From Bradyrhizobium erythrophlei (GTDB lineage: Bacteria; Pseudomonadota; Alphaproteobacteria; Rhizobiales; Xanthobacteraceae): DNA of 64,000 nt. The notes beneath the pieces are model-generated. The model did no database searches. It was not told where the DNA came from and saw only the letters and a list, made by a program, of their open reading frames with translations. The stretch is taken from NCBI GenBank assembly GCA_900129675.1, contig FSRD01000001.1, positions 3,151,501 to 3,215,500 of the forward strand. Reading direction: 5' to 3'. The position numbers and the translations under genes are program-made. Shown here piece by piece: positions 28,011 to 35,149 of this stretch. The stretch's first letter is position 1; each line of letters starts with the position of its first letter.

Positions 28011-28745
28011 TCAGCGCGATCCAATGGTGAGACCGCGGCTGCGCAATCTTCCCCGGCGGATCGCCCACCGCTCATGACTATGGTGCATGACGCGATCGAG
28101 CGCGGGACGCGAATCGAGTGTATTCCCGGGAATGCAGGCGATGACGGCGTTACGGTCCTCGATGCCTTGCTCATCGGCGATCCATGTCTGCAATTCCTCA
28201 CCGGCAAGCCGCGCGGCGATCCGGTCAGGTGTCGGATCAATGTCGTTTGCGACCGTGACATTCATCACGATCCGTCCGCCCGGTGCGAGGCGGGAGCGGA
28301 TCGCGTCGCAGGTCTCGGTATCGAACTCATCCATGAATCGAAATCCGGGGCCGCCGACGTCGATCGCAATGCCGTCATAATAGGCGCGGTCGTCGAACAC
28401 GAATTTCCGGAAGTCGGAGACGATGCAGGGCAATTCGTCCGGCAGCTCGAAATATCTTTGTGCGAGGATGAAACTGATTGGGTTGTTGTCGACGATGGTC
28501 AGCCGCTTGCCAAGACGCGACAGCCTGGTCGCAAGCGTTCCGCCGCCGCAGCCCAGCACGAGGATATGTCGGGAGCGGGACAGAAGTTCGTCCATCAGCT
28601 TGACGTAGGTGAACACGCTTTCGCCGTCGGGCGTTGCCTGGCTTTGCCGCACGCCTTCCTCGAGATACACGCGCGTGCCGTCCCAGGAGCATTCGACGAT
28701 ATCGATCCAGCCGTTCCTGCCTTGATAGCGTCCCAGCAATTTCAC
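28011..28745 (-). CDS. Spermidine-synthase-like / SAM-dependent methyltransferase-fold protein
   Basis: About 244 residues from the GTG at 28745; an ATG at 28805 gives 264. The Rossmann motif HILVLGCGGGTLATRLSRLG, then TIVDNNPISFILAQRYF, FDDRAYYDGIAIDVGG and LAPGGRIVMNV match the spermidine-synthase fold. The aminopropyltransferase acceptor residues are not obvious, so a true polyamine role is uncertain. An inverted repeat GCATC-N6-GATGC lies 26-41 bp upstream of the GTG, and a similar one lies before the divergent XRE gene. This suggests common control. Confidence 0.75.
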   Translation of the reverse strand: MKLLGRYQGRNGWIDIVECSWDGTRVYLEEGVRQSQATPDGESVFTYVKLMDELLSRSRHILVLGCGGGTLATRLSRLGKRLTIVDNNPISFILAQRYFELPDELPCIVSDFRKFVFDDRAYYDGIAIDVGGPGFRFMDEFDTETCDAIRSRLAPGGRIVMNVTVANDIDPTPDRIAARLAGEELQTWIADEQGIEDRNAVIACIPGNTLDSRPALDRVMHHSHERWAIRRGRLRSRGLTIGSR

Positions 28746-28770
28746 GACGGATAACCACGTAAAGAGTTGA

Positions 28771-28786
28771 GCATCAGAATAGATGC
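28771..28786. promoter_or_regulatory. Inverted repeat GCATC-N6-GATGC upstream of the methyltransferase-like gene
   Basis: GCATC-AGAATA-GATGC has perfect 5-bp arms. It lies in the leader of the minus-strand gene. The same arms and spacing recur at 28933, next to the XRE promoter, so both are likely sites for the same regulator. Confidence 0.5.
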
Positions 28787-28932
28787 ACAGAACATCTATT
28801 ATCATGTGAAGTGCAGCACGCCAACACTTTCAGGAATGGCGCACAATGTTTCCGCATCTGGCGCGGGGTTCGCGACAAGCCTTGGACAGCTCGGGGCTGT
28901 TCCACGGGCCCGAACCCCCGATGATATATTTT

Positions 28933-28948
28933 GCATCTAATTTGATGC
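28933..28948. promoter_or_regulatory. Inverted repeat GCATC-N6-GATGC abutting the XRE promoter
   Basis: GCATC-TAATTT-GATGC ends one base before a -35 box at 28949. Same arm sequence and spacing as the copy at 28771. A position directly upstream of -35 suits either activation or autoregulation. Confidence 0.55.
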
Positions 28949-28977
28949 TTGAAACACCAATTCGTACGGTGTAGATA
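28949..28977 (+). promoter_or_regulatory. Predicted sigma-70 promoter of the first XRE gene
   Basis: TTGAAA, a 17-bp spacer, then TAGATA, 35 bp upstream of the ATG at 29013. The spacer contains a further inverted repeat, ACACC-N9-GGTGT (28954-28972), which could be a repressor site. Confidence 0.55.
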
Positions 28978-29012
28978 TATTCGATGCCAATCTCAGCGGA
29001 GACCGCCCTTTC

Positions 29013-29333
29013 ATGATTACGGCCAACCAGCTCAGGGCGGCCCGTGCCCTCCTGAACATTGATCAGCGGCAAACCGCCGACCTTGCCGATCTTTCAGTCC
29101 CTACCATCCAGCGTATGGAAGCGAGCGACGGCGTTATCCGCGGCAACGTCGATTCCCTGATGAAGCTGGTTTCCGCACTGGAAAATGCGGGGATCGAATT
29201 GATCAATCCCGGCGTTGCGAGCTCAGCCGGCGGTCGCGGCGTTCGTCTCAGGGAGCACGTTACGAAGCCAAAGATGAAGAACGTGAAGCAGTCCAAACCT
29301 TCGTCCCCGCGGACTTTGGAGCGGACCAGGTGA
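29013..29333 (+). CDS. XRE-family HTH regulator (copy 1)
   Basis: A 106-residue Cro/CI-type protein. The helix-turn-helix is at residues about 5-60: MITANQLRAARALLNIDQRQ, TADLADLSVPTIQRMEAS, then GNVDSLMKLVSALENAGIEL, ending the core with GGRGVRLRE and a basic tail. It is clearly homologous to the XRE gene at 37149-37469 (shared MITANQL/MITAAQL, PTIQRMEAS, RGNVDSL, GRGVRL). The two genes lie at opposite ends of the Ehr-type operon, and this one faces the operon's distal end. Its promoter has CATC/GATG inverted repeats. Confidence 0.85.
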   Translation: MITANQLRAARALLNIDQRQTADLADLSVPTIQRMEASDGVIRGNVDSLMKLVSALENAGIELINPGVASSAGGRGVRLREHVTKPKMKNVKQSKPSSPRTLERTR

Positions 29334-29512
29334 CTACCGTGATTCTCGGAAAACGGATTTCCCGATGGAAAGCGGCACAGTATGCTTCGCTGTCGCTCCA
29401 AATATCCCGCGGCTTGGAGATGCGGTCGTCGACGCCGGATTTTGGTCCCATTTCAATCAAACGACGTCTCACGAGCAGCGGCGTTTGCCGCCGCCGCGAC
29501 GCGATCGGGAAA

Positions 29513-30007
29513 TCAATACGCGGCGTCCGTAGCTGCATGCGCGTTTGCTCCGAAACCGGCAACGCAGACGCTGATAAGTGCGGACCACAGGATAGGCGCC
29601 GCTGTGTGAGGACCGAAATGCAAGTCCATAGCCACCAGGACGACGGGAGGCGGCTGCAGGGCATACGATGCGCATCCGATCGATGCCAGGAAGAAACAGA
29701 TGGCGAGCGTGCCGGCTAAGCGATCCGGTTCGGAAGACGACATGAGGTGCGAAGCGTGGCGGATTCGCGTGGTCGTCAACGTCAGATAACGGTGCTTTGT
29801 CAGAGCCACCCCTGCGGCGAGCACCACGTAGATCAATGGCAAATGCGCGATCAACGAGACCGCCGGGTCACCAGACGCGCCGGAATCATGATCCCGATAT
29901 TGCGCGAGAAGGATCACCAACGGCGTCATCACAGAGATCAATCCGGCTTGAATGCACCCGGCGACCAAGCCGGCCTGGAATAGCCGAAATGGTTTCCAGA
30001 GCTTCAA
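29513..30007 (-). CDS. Small membrane protein at the end of the Ehr-type operon
   Basis: A 164-residue hydrophobic protein starting with TTG at 30007, which overlaps the stop of the hyfI-like gene (TTGA). Four hydrophobic segments are visible: FQAGLVAGCIQAGLISVMTP, HLPLIYVVLAAGVAL, TLAICFFLASIGCASYAL and APILWSALISVCVAGFGA. I do not recognise the family. Translational coupling and direction place it as the last gene of the operon, so it may be an accessory subunit or an assembly factor. It was picked because the alternative longer frame runs through the real hyfI gene. Confidence 0.6.
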   Translation of the reverse strand: MKLWKPFRLFQAGLVAGCIQAGLISVMTPLVILLAQYRDHDSGASGDPAVSLIAHLPLIYVVLAAGVALTKHRYLTLTTTRIRHASHLMSSSEPDRLAGTLAICFFLASIGCASYALQPPPVVLVAMDLHFGPHTAAPILWSALISVCVAGFGANAHAATDAAY

Positions 30008-30537
30008 GTCGAAGCGGCGGTTTTGGCCGCTCGATCGAGTAGGGCGAGAAGTCCCTGCAAAATCGTGACGGGCGGCGGTGGACAGCCGGGAATATGAAGA
30101 TCGACGGGAACGACTTGCGAGACCCCTCCGGCCACCGCGTAGCTGCCGGCAAAACATCCTCCATCCCGTGCACAATCTCCCAAGGCAATGACCCATTTCG
30201 GATCCGGGGTCGCATGATAGGTTCGTTCCAGGGCATCGCGCATGTTTTTGGTCACGGGCCCGGTGACCATGAGAACGTCGGCGTGGCGCGGCGAGGCGAC
30301 GAAACGGATGCCGAAACGTTCGACGTCGTAATAGGCATTGTTCAGCGCGTGGATCTCCAGTTCGCACCCGTTGCATGATCCAGCGTCGATTTCGCGGATC
30401 GAGAGGCTTCGGCCGAGGCGCCGCCGTGCGGCGCGCTGCAGCGCCGTCGCGAGTTCGTCGACGGCGGTCGGGTCCAGCGCGGGCGCCGGCTCCGTGAGCG
30501 GCCCCTGGAAAAAACTTTGAAAGAGAAGTTTGCGCAT
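30004..30537 (-). CDS. HyfI/HycG-like Fe-S subunit (NuoB family)
   Basis: Carries the [4Fe-4S] cluster that faces the large subunit in complex-I-like enzymes. The 177-residue protein has the cluster cysteines in place: Cys55 and Cys58 (DAGSCNGCELE), Cys122 and Cys128 (ALGDCARDGGCF) and Cys152 (HIPGCPPPP). The family core VASPRHADVLMVTGPVTKNM is intact. So electron transfer remains possible although the partner large subunit lacks the Ni-Fe site. It starts ten bases after the hyfG-like stop and overlaps the following membrane gene. Confidence 0.9.
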   Translation of the reverse strand: MRKLLFQSFFQGPLTEPAPALDPTAVDELATALQRAARRRLGRSLSIREIDAGSCNGCELEIHALNNAYYDVERFGIRFVASPRHADVLMVTGPVTKNMRDALERTYHATPDPKWVIALGDCARDGGCFAGSYAVAGGVSQVVPVDLHIPGCPPPPVTILQGLLALLDRAAKTAAST

Positions 30538-30546
30538 CGTCTTCTC

Positions 30547-32058
30547 CTACAGGTCCTGGCCGGAATAGGAACAGTTGAACGATTTGTTGCAGAGTGGAAA
30601 GTCGGCGACGATGTTGTCCTCGATGGCCGCCTCGAGCAGCGGCCACTGAAACCAGGATGGATCCCGCAGATGGCAGCGGTCGATGCGGCCGCCGTCGAGC
30701 CGGAGCCAGACCATGATGTCGCCCCTGAAACCTTCGACCAGCGCCATGCCCTCGCGCGGTCCCGCCGCGGCGCCGATCGGCACGCGCAGCGGGCCGCCGG
30801 GAAGCCGGTCCAGAATCTGATTTGTCAGCGAAAGGCTCTGCTCCACTTCGCGAATCCGAATCCAGATCCGGGCGTTGACGTCACCCTCGTCGAGCACCGG
30901 TACCTCGAAGCGCAGATCGTTATACGGGGAATATCCGGGAGCGCGGCGGGCGTCGAAGGCGCGCCCGGACGCACGGCCCACATAGCCTCCCGCAGCATAT
31001 TGCTTTGCCAGGGCCACCGTGACGACGCCGGTTCCGACGGTGCGATCCTGAAGCGAGGCGGTGTTGTCGTAGAGTTCGACAAGTGCGGGAAAGCGAACGT
31101 GGATATTGTCGAGCGCCGCACGGATGGCGGCTTGCCCCTTCTCGTCGAGGTCGCGAACTAGTCCGCCGGGAACGATGACGTCCCGCATCGGGCGGTGACC
31201 GAAGGCTGTGTTCGCCGCGCGGAGAACGTCCTCGCGCAGCACGTTGCAGTGGGCCTGCATCAAGCCGAACGACGCGTCGTTGCAGATCGCGCCGATGTCG
31301 CCGAGATGATTGGCAAGCCGCTCGAGTTCCGCAAGCAGCGCCCGCAGCCAGACCGCGCGGTCCGGCACGGCAAGTTGCAGCGTCGCCTCGGCAGCCTTCG
31401 AAAACGCGTAAGCATAGGCGACGGTGCTGTCGCCGGATACGCGTCCGGCCAGTTGCGCGCCGCGCTCGACGCTGGCGCCGCGCATCAGCCCCTCGATACC
31501 CTTGTGGGTATATCCCAACCGCTGTTCCAGCCGGACCACGGTCTCGCCGCTGGCGGTAAACCGGAAATGCCCGGGCTCGATGATGCCCGCGTGCACCGGA
31601 CCGACCGCAATCTGGTGCAGGCCATCGCCTTCCGCCGCGAGGAAGCGGTAGGGCGCCGTCGTCGGCAACGCGTCGATGCGATCCCCCAAGGGAAAGCGCA
31701 CGCTCCAACGGTTGTGATCGAGCCAGGGGCGGCTATCGGGCAGGTCTTGCGCGGACAGTCCGAACAAGTCGTTGATCGTTCGCTCCAATCGCAGCGCCGG
31801 CGGGTGGTGCTTGCCGACCGAGGGATAAACGCGATCGGGGCAATCCAGGCTGATGACAGCGACTTCCGACGTATCCCGATCGATGATCGCCATGTGCACC
31901 GTCGAGGGCTCACCCCAGAGGCCAAGCAGGCCCTGGCGTCCTTGCGCCAGTTCGCCTGCCGCAAAATTCCAGAGGTGCGCTTCGACCACGGCGCGCGGCC
32001 ACGGGCTGTGTTGCCGGATCGTGCGGCCTTCCTGCATCCGATCGATCAGCGATGGCAT
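30547..32058 (-). CDS. HyfG/HycE-like large subunit without Ni-Fe ligands
   Basis: Corresponds to NuoC-NuoD fused, as in HycE/HyfG. From the ATG at 32058 the protein is 503 residues; a TTG at 32076 adds six. The NuoC-like part precedes FRFTASGETVVRLEQRLGYTHKGIEGL, the start of the NuoD/hydrogenase-like part. Where hydrogenases have the first CxxC (ERICGxC), this protein reads GAQLAGRVSGDSTVAYA, without cysteine. The C-terminus reads FPLCNKSFNCSYSGQDL, with a CX5C in place of DPCxxC. A Ni-Fe centre therefore cannot be built in the usual way. The active site must handle another substrate, perhaps quinone or an unknown redox partner. Confidence 0.9.
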   Translation of the reverse strand: MPSLIDRMQEGRTIRQHSPWPRAVVEAHLWNFAAGELAQGRQGLLGLWGEPSTVHMAIIDRDTSEVAVISLDCPDRVYPSVGKHHPPALRLERTINDLFGLSAQDLPDSRPWLDHNRWSVRFPLGDRIDALPTTAPYRFLAAEGDGLHQIAVGPVHAGIIEPGHFRFTASGETVVRLEQRLGYTHKGIEGLMRGASVERGAQLAGRVSGDSTVAYAYAFSKAAEATLQLAVPDRAVWLRALLAELERLANHLGDIGAICNDASFGLMQAHCNVLREDVLRAANTAFGHRPMRDVIVPGGLVRDLDEKGQAAIRAALDNIHVRFPALVELYDNTASLQDRTVGTGVVTVALAKQYAAGGYVGRASGRAFDARRAPGYSPYNDLRFEVPVLDEGDVNARIWIRIREVEQSLSLTNQILDRLPGGPLRVPIGAAAGPREGMALVEGFRGDIMVWLRLDGGRIDRCHLRDPSWFQWPLLEAAIEDNIVADFPLCNKSFNCSYSGQDL

Positions 32059-32076
32059 ATCCCGTTCATCCCTCAA

Positions 32077-33528
32077 CTATCCAAGCAGACGGGCGACGTG
32101 CTGGAACCAGACGACCAGCGGCGCGGGAAGATAGATTCCCGCGCAAAGAACCAGTGCGAGATGCGCGAACAGCGGCACGTAGGAAGCGTCCGCCGAGGCC
32201 GTGCTGCCGCGAGGCTGGCCGAACGCGACGCTGGTCAGGCGCAACGTCAATGCGCCGAAGGCAAGCAGCAGCCCGAACACCAGCGCGATGGCGAGCAGCG
32301 GCTGCCGCGCGAAGGTCGAACTCACGACCAGAAATTCGCTCATGAAGATGCCGAGCGGCGGCAGTCCGGCGATCGCGACCACGCCCGCCACAAACCCCCA
32401 GCCAAGCACCGGGTGGGTCACCGTCAGGCCCCGGATCCGGTTGATCCGCTGCGTGCCCTTGATCTGCGAGATATGGCCGACTGCATAGAAGATCGCCGAC
32501 TTGGTCAGGCTGTGCATCACCATGTGCAGCAGCCCCGCGAAATTGGCCAGCGGGCCGCCCATCCCGAACGCAAAGACGATGATGCCCATGTGCTCGATCG
32601 AGGAGTAGGCGAACAGCCGTTTGATGTCGCGCCGGCGGTACAGCATGAACGCGGCGAAGATCAGCGAGACCAGGCCCATCGTCACCATCAGCGGGCCCGG
32701 CGCGATTGCCGAAGGATTGGCGACGAGCAATATCTTGAAGCGCAGCAGCGCATAAAGCGCGACGTTCAGCAGCAGGCCCGACAGCACGGCCGATATCGGC
32801 GTCGGACCTTCGGCGTGGGCGTCGGGCAGCCAGGCATGCAGCGGCGCGAGGCCGACCTTGGTTCCGTAGCCGAGAAACAGGAATATGAAGGCGACATTGA
32901 GTAGCTCGGGATCGAAGGCGGCGGCATGCCGGATCAACAGGGTCCAGACCATGCCGTCCTGGCCTTCGCCCACGATCGGCCGCGCCGCCATGTAGACGAG
33001 GATGGTGCCGAACAGCGCGAACGCAATGCCGACGCTGCCGAGGATGAAATATTTCCACGCCGCTTCCAGTGCGGCGTGGGTGCGGTAGATGCCGACCATC
33101 AGCACCGTGGTGAGCGTTGCGATTTCCACCGCGACCCACATCAGGCCGATATTGTTCGACACGAACGCCAGATTCATGCCGAACATCATGGTCTGGTACA
33201 TGGCGTGGTAGAAACGCAGGTACAGCGGCGTCAACCGGCCGGTTTCGAGCTCATGGGCGATGTAGCCTGCGCTGAAGATGCTGGTGGTGAAGCCGACGAA
33301 GGTGTTGAGCACGATGAAGACGATGTTGAGGTCGTCGACCAGCACATAGGGTCCCGGCTGCGGACGCTCGAGCACGAACAGCGACAGCGCCGCCAGGAAT
33401 GTCGCGAAACTGGCCACGACGTTCAGGCGCGCGGTGAGCCGGTAGCCGGGCAGCGCGGCCAGCAACGCCGCCGAGCCGATCGGGATCAGCAGCACTCCCG
33501 CCACGGGATTGAAGGAAGCCGCGCTCAT
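32077..33528 (-). CDS. HyfF-like antiporter subunit (NuoL/M/N family)
   Basis: Integral membrane ion-pumping subunit of 483 residues with about fourteen hydrophobic segments. The antiporter pattern is clear: LMWVAVEIATLTTVLM carries the conserved glutamate, LAPLHAWLPDAHAEGPTPISAVLSG carries the signature before the lysine/histidine helices, and KRLFAYSSIEHMGII follows. It overlaps the hyfE-like gene by four bases at its start and lies 18 bases before the hyfG-like ATG. Predicted to move protons or sodium when the peripheral arm transfers electrons. Confidence 0.92.
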   Translation of the reverse strand: MSAASFNPVAGVLLIPIGSAALLAALPGYRLTARLNVVASFATFLAALSLFVLERPQPGPYVLVDDLNIVFIVLNTFVGFTTSIFSAGYIAHELETGRLTPLYLRFYHAMYQTMMFGMNLAFVSNNIGLMWVAVEIATLTTVLMVGIYRTHAALEAAWKYFILGSVGIAFALFGTILVYMAARPIVGEGQDGMVWTLLIRHAAAFDPELLNVAFIFLFLGYGTKVGLAPLHAWLPDAHAEGPTPISAVLSGLLLNVALYALLRFKILLVANPSAIAPGPLMVTMGLVSLIFAAFMLYRRRDIKRLFAYSSIEHMGIIVFAFGMGGPLANFAGLLHMVMHSLTKSAIFYAVGHISQIKGTQRINRIRGLTVTHPVLGWGFVAGVVAIAGLPPLGIFMSEFLVVSSTFARQPLLAIALVFGLLLAFGALTLRLTSVAFGQPRGSTASADASYVPLFAHLALVLCAGIYLPAPLVVWFQHVARLLG

Positions 33529-34193
33529 CGGTGCTCGCCCCGGTAGTCGTCGAGCGCGGAGACATCGACGGAATCGAAGCGTTCACGGATCCGGAACAGG
33601 AAGATGCCGATGACGATGAAGGCGATCAGGATCGAGAAGGCGACGCTGATCTCGACAACGAGCGGCATGCCCTTGGCGCCGGTGGCCGCCAGCACGAGGC
33701 CGTTCTCGAGCGACATGAATCCCACGACCTGGCTGACGGCATTGCGCCGCGTCACCATGACCAGGAGTCCGAGCAGCACGACCGACAGGGCGAAGGCGAG
33801 ATCCTCGCGCGCCAGCGGATCGGCCTCGGCGGTGACCCGCAGCATCAGCACCATGGAGAGGGCGACCAGGGCCATCCCGGCCAGCATGGTCGGGCCGATA
33901 CCCACGGCCGACTCGATGTCGCGGTGAATGCCAAGCTGCTTGACGATGCGATGCAGCGCCACCGGAATGACGATTGCCTTGAACACGAGCGCGATGGCCG
34001 CCGTGATGTAGAGATGAGGCGCTTGCTGGACAAAGGCCTGCCAGGCGACGGAAAGCGCGAGCACCACGGCGTGGAACGCAAAGACGTTGAGCAGCGAATA
34101 GAGCCGGTCCTGATACAGCATCATGAAGCTGATCAGGACCAGCCCGCCGGCCAGCGTATGCGAGACGTCGAAGGCGAGGCTGTGCATCTGCAT
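33525..34193 (-). CDS. HyfE-like membrane subunit
   Basis: A 222-residue hydrophobic protein with about six or seven membrane segments. The C-terminal half resembles NuoK (RRNAVSQVVGFMSLENGLVL), and the N-terminal half holds LYSLLNVFAFHAVVLALSVAWQ. Length agrees with HyfE (about 215 residues). It overlaps the hyfC-like gene by one base and the hyfF-like gene by four, the tight coupling expected inside a complex operon. Confidence 0.9.
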   Translation of the reverse strand: MQMHSLAFDVSHTLAGGLVLISFMMLYQDRLYSLLNVFAFHAVVLALSVAWQAFVQQAPHLYITAAIALVFKAIVIPVALHRIVKQLGIHRDIESAVGIGPTMLAGMALVALSMVLMLRVTAEADPLAREDLAFALSVVLLGLLVMVTRRNAVSQVVGFMSLENGLVLAATGAKGMPLVVEISVAFSILIAFIVIGIFLFRIRERFDSVDVSALDDYRGEHR

Positions 34194-35149
34194 CAGAAGC
34201 TCCTCGACACGAACAGAAGCAGCGTACCGAGCAAGCCCAGCATCAGCGCGGCCCCGAGAAACTGCGGAATGCGGAAAACCCGCATCTTCGCCGTCGCCGT
34301 CTCGAACAGCGCCAGCAAAAAGCCGGCGACGGCGAGTTTGACGATGTAGGCGCCGGCGCCGATGGCGTAGGCCAGCGGGCCGGTGCCGAACAGGGCGATC
34401 TTCCAGGGCAGGAACACGCAGGCGATCAGCGAGATATAGAGCAGGAGTTTGAGAAAGGTGCCGAACTCGATCATCGCGAGATGACGTCCCGAATATTCGA
34501 GAACCATCGCCTCATGCACCATGGTGAGTTCCAGATGCGTGGCCGGGTTGTCGACCGGAATGCGCGCGTTCTCGGCGAGCGCCACCATGATGAGCGCGAT
34601 CAGCGCCATCCCCAGCGATACGCGTAAGCCGACGTAGGACGAGGCCAGGAAATTTGCGACCGTCGAAAGCTGGGTCGAGCCGGCAACCAGCGCCATGCAG
34701 AACACGATCAACAGCATCGCAGGCTCCGCCAATGCCGCGATCATGACTTCGCGGCTGGAGCCGATGCCGCCAAAACTGGTGCCGACGTCCATTCCCGCCA
34801 GCGCCAGAAAGAAGCGCGCGCTTCCCAGCAGCGCCACGATGGCGATCAGGTCGGCGGTCCAGTTGAACGGCAGGCCGGTCGCGAAGGTCGGCACCAAGGC
34901 GGCGGCAACCCAGATCGCGGCGAACGTTACATAGGGCGTCACGCGGAACAGCCACGAGGCGTTGTCGGCCAGCACCACCTCCTTGCGCAGCAGGCGCAGC
35001 AGATCGCGATACGGCTGAAACATCGACGCACCCTGGCGGCGCACCAGCCGCGCCTTGATCTTGCGCACGAAGCCGGTCAGCAGCGGCGCCAGCAACAGCA
35101 CCAGCAGCATCTGCACACCCTGTACGATGATGTCGGAGATCACGACCAT
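34193..35149 (-). CDS. HyfC/HycD-like membrane subunit (NuoH family)
   Basis: Anchors the peripheral arm to the membrane. From the ATG at 35149 the protein is 318 residues with about eight hydrophobic segments. The NuoH signature is visible: VRRQGASMFQPYRDLLRLLRKE near the N-terminus and ALAENARIPVDNPATHLELTMVHE, whose acidic residues line the ion path. An upstream in-frame start at 35239 lies wholly inside hyfB and is rejected. It overlaps the hyfB-like stop by ten bases. Confidence 0.92.
   Translation of the reverse strand: MVVISDIIVQGVQMLLVLLLAPLLTGFVRKIKARLVRRQGASMFQPYRDLLRLLRKEVVLADNASWLFRVTPYVTFAAIWVAAALVPTFATGLPFNWTADLIAIVALLGSARFFLALAGMDVGTSFGGIGSSREVMIAALAEPAMLLIVFCMALVAGSTQLSTVANFLASSYVGLRVSLGMALIALIMVALAENARIPVDNPATHLELTMVHEAMVLEYSGRHLAMIEFGTFLKLLLYISLIACVFLPWKIALFGTGPLAYAIGAGAYIVKLAVAGFLLALFETATAKMRVFRIPQFLGAALMLGLLGTLLLFVSRSF

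Noticed and set aside
29330..29719. 129-codon plus-strand ORF after the first XRE gene
   Set aside because: It overlaps the end of the four-helix membrane gene on the other strand, has no motif, and its composition looks random.
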